Below, in pieces: positions 30,186 through 40,400 of a stretch of DNA of 64,000 bases (positions within the stretch are counted from its first letter, which is position 1; every line of letters starts with the position of its first letter). This DNA comes from Lepidostoma basale (taxonomy: Eukaryota > Arthropoda > Insecta > Trichoptera > Lepidostomatidae), in the NCBI GenBank assembly GCA_022606425.2, contig JAHDVF020000136.1, forward strand, positions 62,001-126,000. Direction: 5' to 3'. The notes below the pieces were generated by a model. The model was not told the DNA's origin. It did no database searches and saw nothing but the letters and a program-made list of their open reading frames with translations. The position numbers and the translations under genes were made by a program.

Positions 30186-30464
30186 GATAAAAAATATATT
30201 TCTTTGCACTTTATCCCATAGTTACTACAATTACAATTATGACATTTTTGTCATATGTCTAAAAAATAGTTTTCCAGTAGTGAACGCTGGAGCTTTCCAG
30301 GGGGGGTGGTAACGGGTCCAAAGATAATGGGAGCTTTGGGAAAGTCAAGCCTTGGCAAATTATTATATTATATTATAATCATAGTTATCAAATTATTCGA
30401 AATTACTATTTTCTCGGATAAACCATTTAAAAAACTGTCTAAGTTTACTGAAAGGAGACTGGAT

Positions 30465-30535
30465 ACATAAGGTACAAGATAGGAATATGTGGAGATGTAT
30501 AATATGAAGGCAGTGGATGACATCGGTTGTATTAT
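30465..30535 (+). mobile_element. tiny LINE relic
   Basis: 'ataaggtacaagataggaatatgtggag' reads KVQDRNMWRC, like the last residues of RTE-type C-termini. Too short for classification. Confidence 0.3.
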
Positions 30536-30621
30536 TGAAAGCTAAGTAATCTTACATTTCTGATATATTTGATAATTATTTTATTTTAAACTTTGTGATA
30601 ATACACGTAAAAATATATGAT

Positions 30622-30772
30622 ATTGACAAATGTCCTGGCTGCGAAACGCGAGGGAGTGGACCGGCATCCGAAGTGTGGAGGAGCTGTTCCAGCTGTTGAC
30701 AGGGACAGGTTCACCGAGGTGATCGCCAACGTTGGGGGGACCCGACAGAGCACTTGAAGAAGAAGAAGAGTA
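30622..30772 (+). mobile_element. (GAA)n-tailed LINE 3' end (family 3)
   Basis: SWLRNAREW-like frame, 'gaggagctgttcc', 'ggtgatcgccaacgttggggggacccgac', then GAAGAAGAAG. A ~150-bp insertion, truncated to the last part of the family. Confidence 0.75.
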
Positions 30773-30969
30773 CACATTTAAACATATTTTAATTCCATAA
30801 GGGCGATTTTTTTATTAATTAAAATACTGATTTTACCACTTTTAAAAAGGTTCGCCATATAAATATTTGAGGATCGATGCAATTTTTTTTCTTGTCAAGG
30901 GGGCAATGGTCTAACACAATTATATTTCATTGTTTTGGCCGAAACACTATGATACTTCAACATTATTAC

Positions 30970-31190
30970 TGTTAACATTTGAAACACTGTTATAATATCA
31001 CAATTTCTTTTTACTCACTGAGAGTATCGCGACAGCTGTTTCGCCAACCGATGTTGGCATCATCAGGTGTTACAATAAACTAGTTTAAACTAGTTTATTG
31101 TAACACTTGATGATGCTAAACAGCTGTCGCGACACTCTCAGTGAATAAAAAGAAATTATGATATTATAACAGTGTTTTAAATTTTAACAG
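30970..31190. repeat. foldback element, family D, near-perfect palindrome
   Basis: Symmetric about ACTAGTTTAAACTAGT (31079-31094). The arms read outward as 'cgacagctgtttcgcc...' on the left and 'aaacagctgtcgcgacactctcag' on the right. The right arm has lost the stem II/GAAA part of its ribozyme; the left arm is intact. Right and left ends match over 'aacactgttataatatca'. Confidence 0.9.
31028..31070 (-). ncRNA. hammerhead ribozyme-like motif (family D)
   Basis: Minus strand: core CUGAUGA (31060-31066), extra U, stem II GCCAAC/GUUGGC with loop AUCG, GAAA (31039-31042), self-complementary CAGCUG, then UC. All core bases are intact and stem II is perfect. Stem I pairs at the first position (G-C) but poorly after that. 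Confidence 0.72.
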
Positions 31191-31574
31191 TAACTATTAT
31201 TATATATTTGTTGATCTTTTTGCTAGGCGGTAGCTATCCTGCTGTGATCTCTTATATTTTTTTCCTTTTCAAGATAAGATATACCAATTTCGAATCGATA
31301 GACTCGAATAATGAGTTAAAAATATTATTTGGCAAGTCAAGAAGTCTACAGAAGCTTATTCGCATAGCTCTTATTTCTCCTAAATAGTTATCAACAACTG
31401 AATGTTCTTAAATGGCACTGAAAGTTAAAGATAATAATTTATGTAAATTAACAAAGGAACGCTGCAGCATTCATCTGACATTTCAATTAAATAATGCTTT
31501 TAACAATTTAGTACCCTATTTCAATATTTATTAGTATAAATGGGGTCGAGAAACAGAATTACTATATTGATATA

Positions 31575-31700
31575 GATATAATTTACTTAGGAAATTAATA
31601 ATAACTTTGTTTAATCCACTAATTATTTAAAAAATACAAAAAAAAACACGACATGTTTCGGAGGATACACTCCATCTTCAGGTGTAAAAATATAATAAAA
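31575..31700 (-). repeat. foldback family G, half element with intact ribozyme
   Basis: Minus strand: ribozyme, A/T-run, then 'ggattaaacaaagttattattaatttcctaag'. The same order occurs at 44254-44345 (+) and 1270-1400 (-). No inverted partner is seen, so this is a monomer. Confidence 0.8.
31646..31685 (-). ncRNA. hammerhead ribozyme, complete motif (family G)
   Basis: The cleanest candidate in the window (minus strand, 40 nt). Stem I ACAC (31682-31685) with GUGU (31646-31649); core CUGAAGA (31675-31681); extra U; stem II GGAG/CUCC with a 6-nt loop; GAAA (31656-31659); self-complementary stem III CAUG; cleavage expected after UC (31650-31651). All three stems and every conserved core base fit the hammerhead consensus. 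Confidence 0.82.
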
Positions 31701-31869
31701 ACCAAACAAAGAAAGACTAATATAAACACGCATTTAAAATTCGATACAATAAGTCAAATTTAAAAATTTACCTAGGCTATTAAGTTCTAATTATTTTTTT
31801 TTTAAACAGTAAGAACTACTAAACAATAATAAATAATTATAATACATGATGATAATATAAAAAAATACT

Positions 31870-32312
31870 TATGCAGCCCCAATCTGGGGCTATGCAGCTT
31901 CGAGTCACATACAAAAACTCCAAATCCTGCAAAATAAGGCTATCCGTTTATCGCATGGTGCGTCTTCATGGACCAGGATTACACAACTGCACCTAGAATC
32001 GGGAATCCCGATGATAGATGAATTCATTCTGAAACTTGCTGAACGTTTTTACAAAGGACTCCCTTCACATCCCAACCCCACAATAAAAGACTTCTCAAAT
32101 TACGACCCAAACACTTCCAGCCGCCACAAGCCCCCAAAATCGATTCTCCTTCAGAGGAACACTCCGGGCCACACAAATCATGTCCCCGAATAAACTAACA
32201 ACCCACCAAATCGCCTTCCAACAATGTTCCCATTAGACGTAAGAGGAATAGCCACATGAGCTGAACCTCTGCAAGCCAGAAGATCCAAGTCCAAGTCCAA
32301 TATAAAAAATAT
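31870..32312 (+). mobile_element. Jockey-type LINE, 3' end of RT ORF and UTR
   Basis: The plus-strand frame reads APIWGYAASSHIQKLQILQNKAIR, then ITQLHLESGIPMIDEFILKLAERFY and SNYDPNTSSRHKPPKSIL*, the typical last 110 residues of Jockey-clade RT proteins. The stop is at about 32193; the UTR is as at 18722-18893. Confidence 0.85.
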
Positions 32313-32329
32313 AATATTAAAAAAAATAT

Positions 32330-32655
32330 AATTATGTATGAAGAAAGTATTAAGAACAAAATATGAAAGCTTTGCTGAGTTGGTTTGGACAAATGAAGCG
32401 AATGGATTGATTAAAAAAGTATACATTTACGATGTGAATGGAGTACGGATTCGAGAAAAACATGGCATAGCCAAATTTAAATTTTATAGATCGGCCGTGC
32501 TAGAAGACGGAAGAATCGATGTGTGTGTACGACTCGTTGTATATATGTGGAGAGAATTGGAGAGGCGTGTGAGGAAAGAGTAGTGTTGCGGTGAATTTTC
32601 TCTGCCTATCGTTGCTGGGAAACAGCGCAATGATTTGTTGTTGTTGTTGTATATT
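32330..32655 (+). mobile_element. RTE-type LINE 3' copy with (TTG)n tail
   Basis: Decayed C-terminus ('gcatttacgatgtgaatggagtacgg', 'gaagaatcgatgtgtgtgtacgactcg', 'ctctgcctatcgttgctgggaaacagc') ending in GATTTGTTGTTGTTGTTG, the same tail type as 23000. Confidence 0.75.
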
Positions 32656-32980
32656 AAAACTATTTATATAATAGTATTGCAGTTCGTAATACACGTTCTA
32701 TGACAACTGTGTCCTTAAACTTTGCAATAGCAATAGTGAGACATTTCTAGATATAATTAATACTTCTCTACTCTTATTTCATAACAAGTCTACAATTCCA
32801 TTATAAATATCCTCGAACTGAAAATAATTGATTTATTTACGATTTGTAAAACAGTTCTATATTTCCAATGAAAAATAACAAATGTTTCAGCCTTGGTTTC
32901 ATTAATTCAAATCATTAAATAATTATAAATGGTTAAATTAAACAACTTTGCTTTATGTATCATAATTGTACTTTATTTTA

Positions 32981-33022
32981 CGCGACAGCTGTTTCGTCAA
33001 CCTATGTTGACATCATCAGGTA
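32981..33022 (-). ncRNA. hammerhead ribozyme-like motif (family D, half copy)
   Basis: Minus strand: CUGAUGA (33013-33019), extra U, stem II GUCAAC/GUUGAC with loop AUAG, GAAA (32992-32995), CAGCUG, UC, GCG. Compared with 31028-31070, stem II changes on both sides (C-G to U-A), a compensatory change that supports selection on the fold. Confidence 0.72.
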
Positions 33023-33058
33023 TAACAATAATATATCAAATGTCAAAATTTAAAATTT

Positions 33059-33240
33059 TGGAAATAATGAATGAAGAAAGAATGGTAAAAAAAGTATATG
33101 TTAACGATGTAAATGGAACCAGAAATAGAGAAAGACCGAGGAAAACGTGGCACGATCAAATAAATCAAATATTGAATGTCGGCCATGTGAGGAGTCAGAG
33201 AAATCGACGCGCGTGCATGACACGATGTATGAATGTTAGC
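33059..33240 (+). mobile_element. RTE-type LINE fragment cut by a mariner remnant
   Basis: [48 protein letters not shown] is readable, then it stops at 'gaatgttagcagg'. The expected 3' hairpin and TTAG tail are missing. Confidence 0.8.
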
Positions 33241-33269
33241 AGGCGAATGTTAGATCGCTGTTACGTGTG

Positions 33270-34078
33270 ATCCGGTAACACTGGATCATATCTTGATCTT
33301 CCTCCTCCACATCTCTACCCAGCTGAACTCGCTGCGACGCTCAGTGTCGGTTTGGCAGCCGTAAAGAATGGAGCTCCCGATCGCATCGCCCGCGAGGTGT
33401 GAAGTACGCTCCGTGATTCGTTTTTTGTGTGCTAAAGGCCATTCGGCGACGGAAATTCATTCTCAACTGACAGAAGTGTATGGAAAAACGTGCATGAGTG
33501 TTCAAATGATGAACAGCGGTCCGGACGGCGATTGGTCAGTGACGAAACGATTGCGAAAGTGGAAGCAGCAATGCTGGCAGATCGAAGACTGATGGTTCGG
33601 GAGCTTCGGGGTGAGTTCGGGAGCGAGATGATCCTAGATGTCAGCAAGACAACTATAGACAAGATCCTAACAGAACATTTAGGTTATTCTAAGGTTTGTG
33701 CAAGGTGGGTGCCTAGGATGCTTACGGAGGATCTTATCTTAATATGCTTATGGGAGATCGTCCTACACCCACCATATGTCCGTACTTGGCCCCGAGTGAC
33801 TACAATCTCTTCCCTGATTTGAAGAAACACCTCGGTGGAACGCATTTTGCAAACGAAGAGAAGCGAAAGAAGAGGTTCTGAGCTACCTTTACCTACGGCC
33901 TGGCGGGAGACTTCTATGACCAGGGAATCAAAAAGATGGTGACCCGGATGAAAAAGTGCAGAAAAGAATGTGCATGTAGAAAAATAGCTGAAAATCTAAG
34001 CTTTCCAATGATGTATTGCTCGTTGTAAATAAAAATGATTTTCATTGTGATAAAAAATAGGGAACTTTATTTTACGGA
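33270..34078 (+). mobile_element. mariner (SETMAR-like transposase) remnant, internally deleted
   Basis: Begins with MELPIASPARCEVRSVIRFLCAKGHSATEIHSQL, a mariner helix-turn-helix. After a frameshift come RSGRRLVSDETIAKVEAAMLADRR and ILTEHLGYSKVCARWVPRMLTED. Next, most of the catalytic domain is missing and the frame resumes near HPPY.R.WPRVTTISS / LAPSDYNLFPDLKKHLGGTHF. The 3' end 'gggaactttattttacggacaac' looks like a terminal repeat. It is a dead copy: the DDD/E core is deleted and frames are broken. Confidence 0.82.
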
Positions 34079-34086
34079 CAACACTC

Positions 34087-34175
34087 GTATTTTTAACCAT
34101 TCTTCCCTCATCCGATCGTTACATATGTCCAAACCATCTAAGTGACCCTTTCTTAATTTTATATTGTATTATACT
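34087..34175 (-). mobile_element. RTE-type LINE fragment
   Basis: 'ttaaccattcttccctcatccgatcg...tgtccaaaccatctaagtgaccctttcttaattt' equals the minus strand of the [11 protein letters not shown] block. It sits directly after the mariner remnant. Confidence 0.7.
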
Positions 34176-34179
34176 GCAT

Positions 34180-34720
34180 TTTATTGTATTATGCAATAAT
34201 TTTGCCAATAGTTTAAATTCCAATCAAAGGTGGGGCAAGGTACATAAATTATGACCCACCTGGTCAAGTAATACTTGTAACTTCTACGATTTTATATAAT
34301 CTTAGCATTGAGGAAAATATACTCAATCTTATCCCGATTACTGTGCAAATTTTCAAAAACAAAGTCATCTATCGCATTCTGTAATAAGTATCGCTTCAGT
34401 CGAATCTCTTAACATGTAAGCAAACAAAACATTTTATCAACTTCATAAATGCCTTTCAAATACCATCTGCCTCACTATCATTTTTTTGTTCTCAGCAGGT
34501 AATTCTGCTGCAATATTCTTACCTGTAAAATACTTCAAATATTAGCTCAGTATATCTGACGGTTACTACAGCATGGTTTGATAAGAATTCCACTCTTGTC
34601 TTTATTCATTATCTACACCATGCCTAAAAAGTGTTGATTAAAACACCAACTTTTGCCGAAAAAAAAGATAACAGAATAATAAAGATACATTACTTTAAAA
34701 TTAACTAACCTTAATATTTA
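34180..34720. other. no gene recognised
   Basis: AT-rich intergenic sequence without repeat partners in the window. Confidence 0.4.
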
Positions 34721-35300
34721 TGACTGTATCCAAAGTGATGGTATTTGAAAAAGAAGAATTTATGATAATTTGTGAGATAAGCGCGAACGGTGAGGAACTT
34801 GAGCAAGTTACCGAATTTATTTTTCTGGGAAGCATGTTTACAAGAGATGGAAAAATATCGAAAGAGGGGTCGGTCCTGGGAACAAAATTAATTGCGCCCT
34901 CAAAGTAATCACTGCAAATATAAATATTTCAACAAAAGCAAATATGGCAGTACATAATGGAGTTCTAGTGGCAACCCTTATGTATGGAAGTGAAGCTTGG
35001 ATCTAGCAAAAATGATGAAAGTAGGATAAATGCCCTAGAAATGAGATAACTGAGAAGATTGTGCGGTAAACGATATATGATAGAATACCGAACGACGAAA
35101 TAAGGAAGAAATGTAAGGCAGATGATTGCATCATAAGTAAAATTAAAAAAAGGATCCCTGAGATGGTTTGGACATATGAAACGAATGGATAAGATAAAAA
35201 TGGTTAAAATGTTGTATACAAGCAGTGTGAGTGGGAAGAGAAATCGTGAAAGATCAAGGAAAGCATGGCGAGACCAAATTAATCAAATACTGAAATACGG
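34720..35300 (+). mobile_element. RTE-type LINE copy, longer 5' part
   Basis: Starts in the post-RT region (EKEEFMIICEISANGEELEQVTEFIFLGSMFTRDGKISKE, intact for 62 codons), then [17 protein letters not shown] and the C-terminal block with frameshifts. It is cut before the 3' end by the SINE at 35308. Confidence 0.82.
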
Positions 35301-35307
35301 CCACATA

Positions 35308-35430
35308 CGGTCTGGTGTAGATTTCACGTGACAATAAAATGGTGATAGATTAGCTAGCTACCTATCACATGTCATGAGAATCAATATTAAAGCTAAAAAC
35401 AAATTGTATACAGTAATTGAGTTCTAAGAT
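35308..35430 (+). mobile_element. tRNA-SINE, 3' part only
   Basis: 'ggtctggtgtagatttcacgtgacaataaaatgg...gtatacagtaattgagttc', equal to the 3' part of 17331-17551. The tRNA-like head is absent (5'-truncated). Confidence 0.75.
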
Positions 35431-35504
35431 AAGTCTTTTGTTAATTTTTTTGTATTAAAAAAAACTAATTATATACATAAACAAAAATAAGAAATTGTCT
35501 TGAA

Positions 35505-35955
35505 AAACTAACTAACTAACAAACTAACCATCACACAGTCTCTCCGAAGGGGTAGGCAGAACGAATGTCTGTCACACTTTTCTTTCCTGACATATTTCTC
35601 TCGATTCCTCAATTTCTGGTTCCAATTTCTGGTTTTCCTCTATTTCTGGTTCCATTTACATCGTTAACATATGGTTTTTTATACCATTATTTCTATATTC
35701 ATTCTTACCATGTGTCCAAATCCTTTCATTATTTGTTCATAATATCATCATTCGCACCGCATTCACTTCTTATATTTTCATTCGACACTCTATCATACAC
35801 AGAGTATCAACACATTAGTCTAAGAGATCTCATTTCTATTGTTGTTGTATCATTTATTCTCCTTTCGTCCTTCTTTTGCCAGTTCCATGATTCAATTCCA
35901 CACATAAGGGTCGGCACAAGAATACCACTATGTACTGCCATTTTAGCTTTTTAAA
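35505..35955 (-). mobile_element. RTE-type LINE 3' copy
   Basis: Minus-strand (TTAG) tail at 35505-35528, hairpin CTCCGAAGGGG, and the GSEAWNWQ region near 35880-35930. The C-terminal domain is shortened by an internal deletion and a local duplication of 'ctctatttctggttcc'. Confidence 0.8.
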
Positions 35956-36329
35956 TATATAAATTGTGATATGTAACAGTGTTCTAAATTAAACATTGCC
36001 TCCAAAATACTTATTGTAACTGTCACAAATCCTGTATATTGCCGCGATTTGAGCGTAGTTAGTGCGATAAACAGGGAGATGGAAAACTTGTCTTGCGGTG
36101 TGTCTTTTTGCGAGATGTAGGGGTATTGAGTGTCAATTTGCAAAAAAGTTCAGAGTTATCAATTTTATAGTGAATGATTTTGTGAAGCAGCATCATATTT
36201 ATCATTGAGCGTACGTCTATTTTCGAGAGAGTCCAAGGAATGAAATATTAGAGCAGATTGGTAATCCGAGAACGATTTGAACATTTTAAAATATGTGTTT
36301 CTGCCAAAACAATAGATTTTTACAATATT

Positions 36330-37000
36330 TTGAATGTATACAAATACATGTACGAGTAGACGAACAACTGGATTTCACCCATTGCGGGCTATCAATTCAA
36401 GAATCAATTGTATCTCAATAGAGACGAAGATGCAAATTGGAAACATAATATGGTTGATCAAGGTGTTTACAGGACTTATGACCTGTCATTGGTTGGGTTA
36501 AGCGCACGCTTTATGTAATACAACACTCCCCATTCCACATTATTTTTTCTTGTGACCACCATGGCTGACAAATTTTTTGGAAGTTGTAATATGTTAATCT
36601 GAAACACCACCCTTTGCATGGTAGTATATTCAATCTACACATAAAGGCCATCTATGAAGATTGTATTTTAAGCATTAGGCAGAATATCTTTTTAAAATAC
36701 AGAATATCTTTTTAAAATATCTTAAAATACGATCTTCATAGATGGCCTTAGTGTGTAGATTGAATATACTACCATGCAAATGGTGGTGTTTCAGGTTAAC
36801 ATATATACAACTTCCAAAAATTTGTCAGACATGGTGGTCATAAGAAAAAATAAGTGGAATGGGGAATGTTGTATTACATAAAGCGTGCGCTTAACCCAAC
36901 CAATGACAGGTCATAGGTCCTGTAAACACCTTGATCAACCATATTCTGTTTCCAATTTGCATCTTCGTCTCTATTGAGATACAATTGATTCTTGAATAGA
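36330..37000. repeat. foldback element, family A, ~600-bp palindrome
   Basis: Two ~300-bp arms (36395-36670 and ~36725-36997) pair almost end to end around a ~50-bp centre with 'cagaatatctttttaaaata' twice. The arms contain the family core 'aatgacaggtcataagtcctg', 'taagcgcacgcttta' and 'ggaatggggaatgttgt'. Outside the left arm, 36340-36394 carries the family A end segment 'gaacaactggatttcaccc'. No coding frame. Confidence 0.9.
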
Positions 37001-37404
37001 TTTTTAAGTTCATTTCACGACACAATATCATATAAGAATCGACGTTGTCTTTTTTTTATGTATTATATATTTTTATTGTTACTGTTTGCACTTTGTAAAT
37101 GTTCCGTGTAAAATAAAAATGTAATAATACTACATATGCGTCGTATTTCTAAAATTTCTTTATTTCTTAGTTCACTGTGTTGTTTATAACGTTCTTGTAG
37201 TGTAATAATCTACAGAGATAATGGTAAATACTGTAATACCCGAGCAATTTCAGACTTCTGGAGTGTACATATTCGGTTGCTGCCATTTTGAACATGGGCT
37301 ACATGTGTGGCGATATGCTTCTCCATATTTTATGTAGACCCGCTTCGGGTATTGAAGTTAGTGGTGCATTTTTATTTTCCTTGGTTTATAAGTGAATTTT
37401 AAAC
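37000..37404 (+). other. upstream region of gene B
   Basis: 400 bp between the family A palindrome and the start codon. It is less repeat-like than its surroundings and probably holds the promoter and 5' UTR. No convincing TATA box or initiator can be fixed by eye; TTTATAAG at 37385 is too close to the ATG to be a TATA box. Confidence 0.4.
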
Positions 37405-37454
37405 ATGGCGTCCTTTTTCGTTAACGCTTTAATATACATTCAACTTTTTATATG
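37405..37454 (+). CDS. gene B exon 1, signal peptide
   Basis: AAACATGG start context; [16 protein letters not shown] plus two bases of Cys, followed by the donor GTATGT. The hydrophobic core continues into exon 2 (C-I-T-T-S-A-N-G), giving a plausible cleavage site after SA. The exon is chosen because the phase (2) matches exon 2 exactly and the peptide is a textbook secretory signal; it is inferred, not proven by transcripts. Confidence 0.75.
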
Positions 37455-40400
37455 GTATGTATTCACTATGTGTTATTGCTGTTTATAATCCAGCATTACA
37501 TGAATTTTAATAATCATAATTAACTAAGATAACACGTGACACTTTGCTACTGGATAGTTATCTAGTAGCAATATGTCACATGTTTCACAACATTAAACAA
37601 TTATATTTAACTAACTAACTAAATATAGGAAATGAATGCGGTGCGAATGATGGTGTCATAAACAAAATAATGAAAGGATCATTAAGATGGTTTGGACACA
37701 TGGAAAGAATGAATGAAGAAAGAATGATAAAAAAAAAATATGTTAATGATGTAAATGGAACCAGAAATAGAGGAAGACCGAATAAAACGCGGCACGATCA
37801 AATAAATCAAATATTGAATGTCGGCCGTGTGAGGAGTCAGACAAATCGACGCGCGTGTATGACACGATGTATAAATGTTGAGGAAGCGAGAGAAATATGT
37901 CAGGAAAGAAAAGTGTGGCAGTCCATTCTTTCTGCCTAACGGAAGGAAACGGCGTGATGGTTAGTTAGTTAGTTAGTTTAACTAACTAACAATCACGCCG
38001 TCTACCCGGATGGGTAGGCTGAAAGAATGGACCGCCACACTGTTTGGGCCTTGATACTTCTCTCGCTTCCTCTAAATTCATACATCTTGTCATGCACGCG
38101 CGTCGATTTCTCTGACTCCTTAAGTTACCGACATTTAATATACGATTGATTTGATCGTATCACGTTTTCGTCGGCCTTTCTCTATTTCTAGCTCCGTTCA
38201 CTTCGTTTAAATATACCTTCTTCACCATTCTGTCTTCACTCATTCTTTCCATGTGTCCAAACCATATTAACGACCCCTTTCATTATTTTGTTCATAACAC
38301 TTATGAAGGTGTAAAATCTTCGAAACATGTCGAGAAGAATAAACACGACTAATAAAGAAGTATTTAAATAAAAAAAATTATGGCAAGAAAAGGATGAAAG
38401 TAGGATAAATACCGTAGAAATAGATCACTGAGAAGAATGTGCGGGAAAACGATATATAATAGAATACCGAACGACGAAATAAGGAATAAATGTAAGGCAG
38501 ATGGTTGCATCATAAGTAAAATTAAATAGGATCCCTGAGATGGTTTGGACATATGGAACAAATGGACGAGAGAACAATGGTTAAAAGGTTGTATACAAGT
38601 GGTGTTAGTGGAAAGAGAAGGCGTGGAAGACCAAGGAAAACATGGCATGACCAAACTAATTAAATACAGAAAGGCGGCCACTTTCGAAGTTGGAAAAATC
38701 GACGAGCGTGCTTGTTACGATGTATGAATGTGGAGGAATCTAGAGAGGTATGTCAGGACAGAACGGTATGGCGGTCCATCCTCTCTGCCTACCCCTCCGG
38801 GAAACGGCGTGATGGTTAGTTAGTTAGTTAGTTTGTTACATATGAATAAAAAAAACTGATAAACCGATAAAGCAATGGCTTTTTCATTATAATTTAATTA
38901 CTATTTATATATTATAAATTATTGATTAGTTTAATTATTTTCTATAATCTTTCAATTAGGAAGTATAATATAGGATAATCTATTTTGGCATACTACGACC
39001 TTAATGATGTACGATAATTTAGTTTGATTTACAATTAAAAGAAACTATTTCTGGAAATACTTTGTTTAATGTCAATATTAAACGTTATGAAGGTTATTTG
39101 AAGAAATTTATTTTCGATGGTGTAATTTGTATTTGTTGGTAGTATCACAACATCTGCCAATGGAATTCAAAACATTCCGAAGAATTTCAAGTTTGGAGTG
39201 GCTACCTCGGCTTATCAAATAGAAGGAGCCTGGAAGTCTGCAGGTAGGTGGAATTATTTCTAAATCAGTATATTATTTAATAATGTTTATCGTCATATTT
39301 CAATCAGCGATGATCTGAATCTCGATCTTATCCCAATTTGCGATGATCTGAAATTATTCCTAGAAATTAACAATCTTGACGACTGTCTAAACCTCCAGAC
39401 GGACATTAATAATATTGTTAACTGGAGTCACAGTAATCAAATGCAAATCTATGTCTCTAAGTGCGTCATGCTATACTTTATTATAGCATTGAGAACTGTG
39501 TATCATAGATACACAATGAACAACCAGCAACTAGCACATGTATCTACGATGAGACATCTCGGGATCGTCTATGAGTGGCACTACACTTAGGATGTTGGGC
39601 TTCATCGTCCGAACCAGAAGAGTTTTCAGAGATCCTCATGTGCTCATAAGTCCTATACAACGCATTGGTTTGGAGCAGACTCAAAAGTGGTTCTTTGAGA
39701 TGGAGTCCTCACGAGGCGATATATTCCGTTATACTGGAGAGGGTTCAGGCATGGGCATCTCATAACCCATTTCTTTAGATTCTTCACGGGATATTTCGAG
39801 AACTCGAGAGGTTTTTCGAGAGGGTGTTCGGCTTTTTGCCCCTGATAAATATCTCCGACAGCGACAGCATAGATTGTTTTACCTTCAATCCATGTCAGAT
39901 GACACTAGTATGAGTGGTTTCTGGGTCATAGTGCGGATCTCTTATTTGCTCGTATGGCTTCAAGCTCTAACAGCATCAAGCTGCAACACTTGGTTTAGTC
40001 TCCAATATCTTTCTTAAGATCTTACTCTCAAACTTGTAGATTATTTGTTGTTCTTTGAGAGGTGTTGCAAAGTGTTTCTTTTGTCATAACTGAGGTTCGT
40101 GTCCATCCCGTAAACTATCCCCCATGGCTATTCATGTACTCCTGTCGCTGGTCAATCTACTGAGAGGTCAGTCACCTCCGGCTCGGTGACCATCCTTGTG
40201 GTCGCGTTCCCTCTTCTCTTCCCAGCCTCGAAATGTTCAATCCAGAAACCAACCTTCAGCCTCGAAAAGGTCATAATATTATTAAAGTAAAGTGGCTTTT
40301 GATGGTGTTATAAATAGCTTGTAATTTAGGAACCTATTCATTGAGGTCGCAGAACATATATCTTTCTTAACTGTGAAAAAAATCTTTTAAGCCTTAATAA

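Noticed and set aside
37977..38303. Telomere-like repeats (TTAG)n
   Set aside because: The TTAG runs are only the 3' tails of LINE copies, three to five units long, and differ from the insect telomere unit TTAGG.
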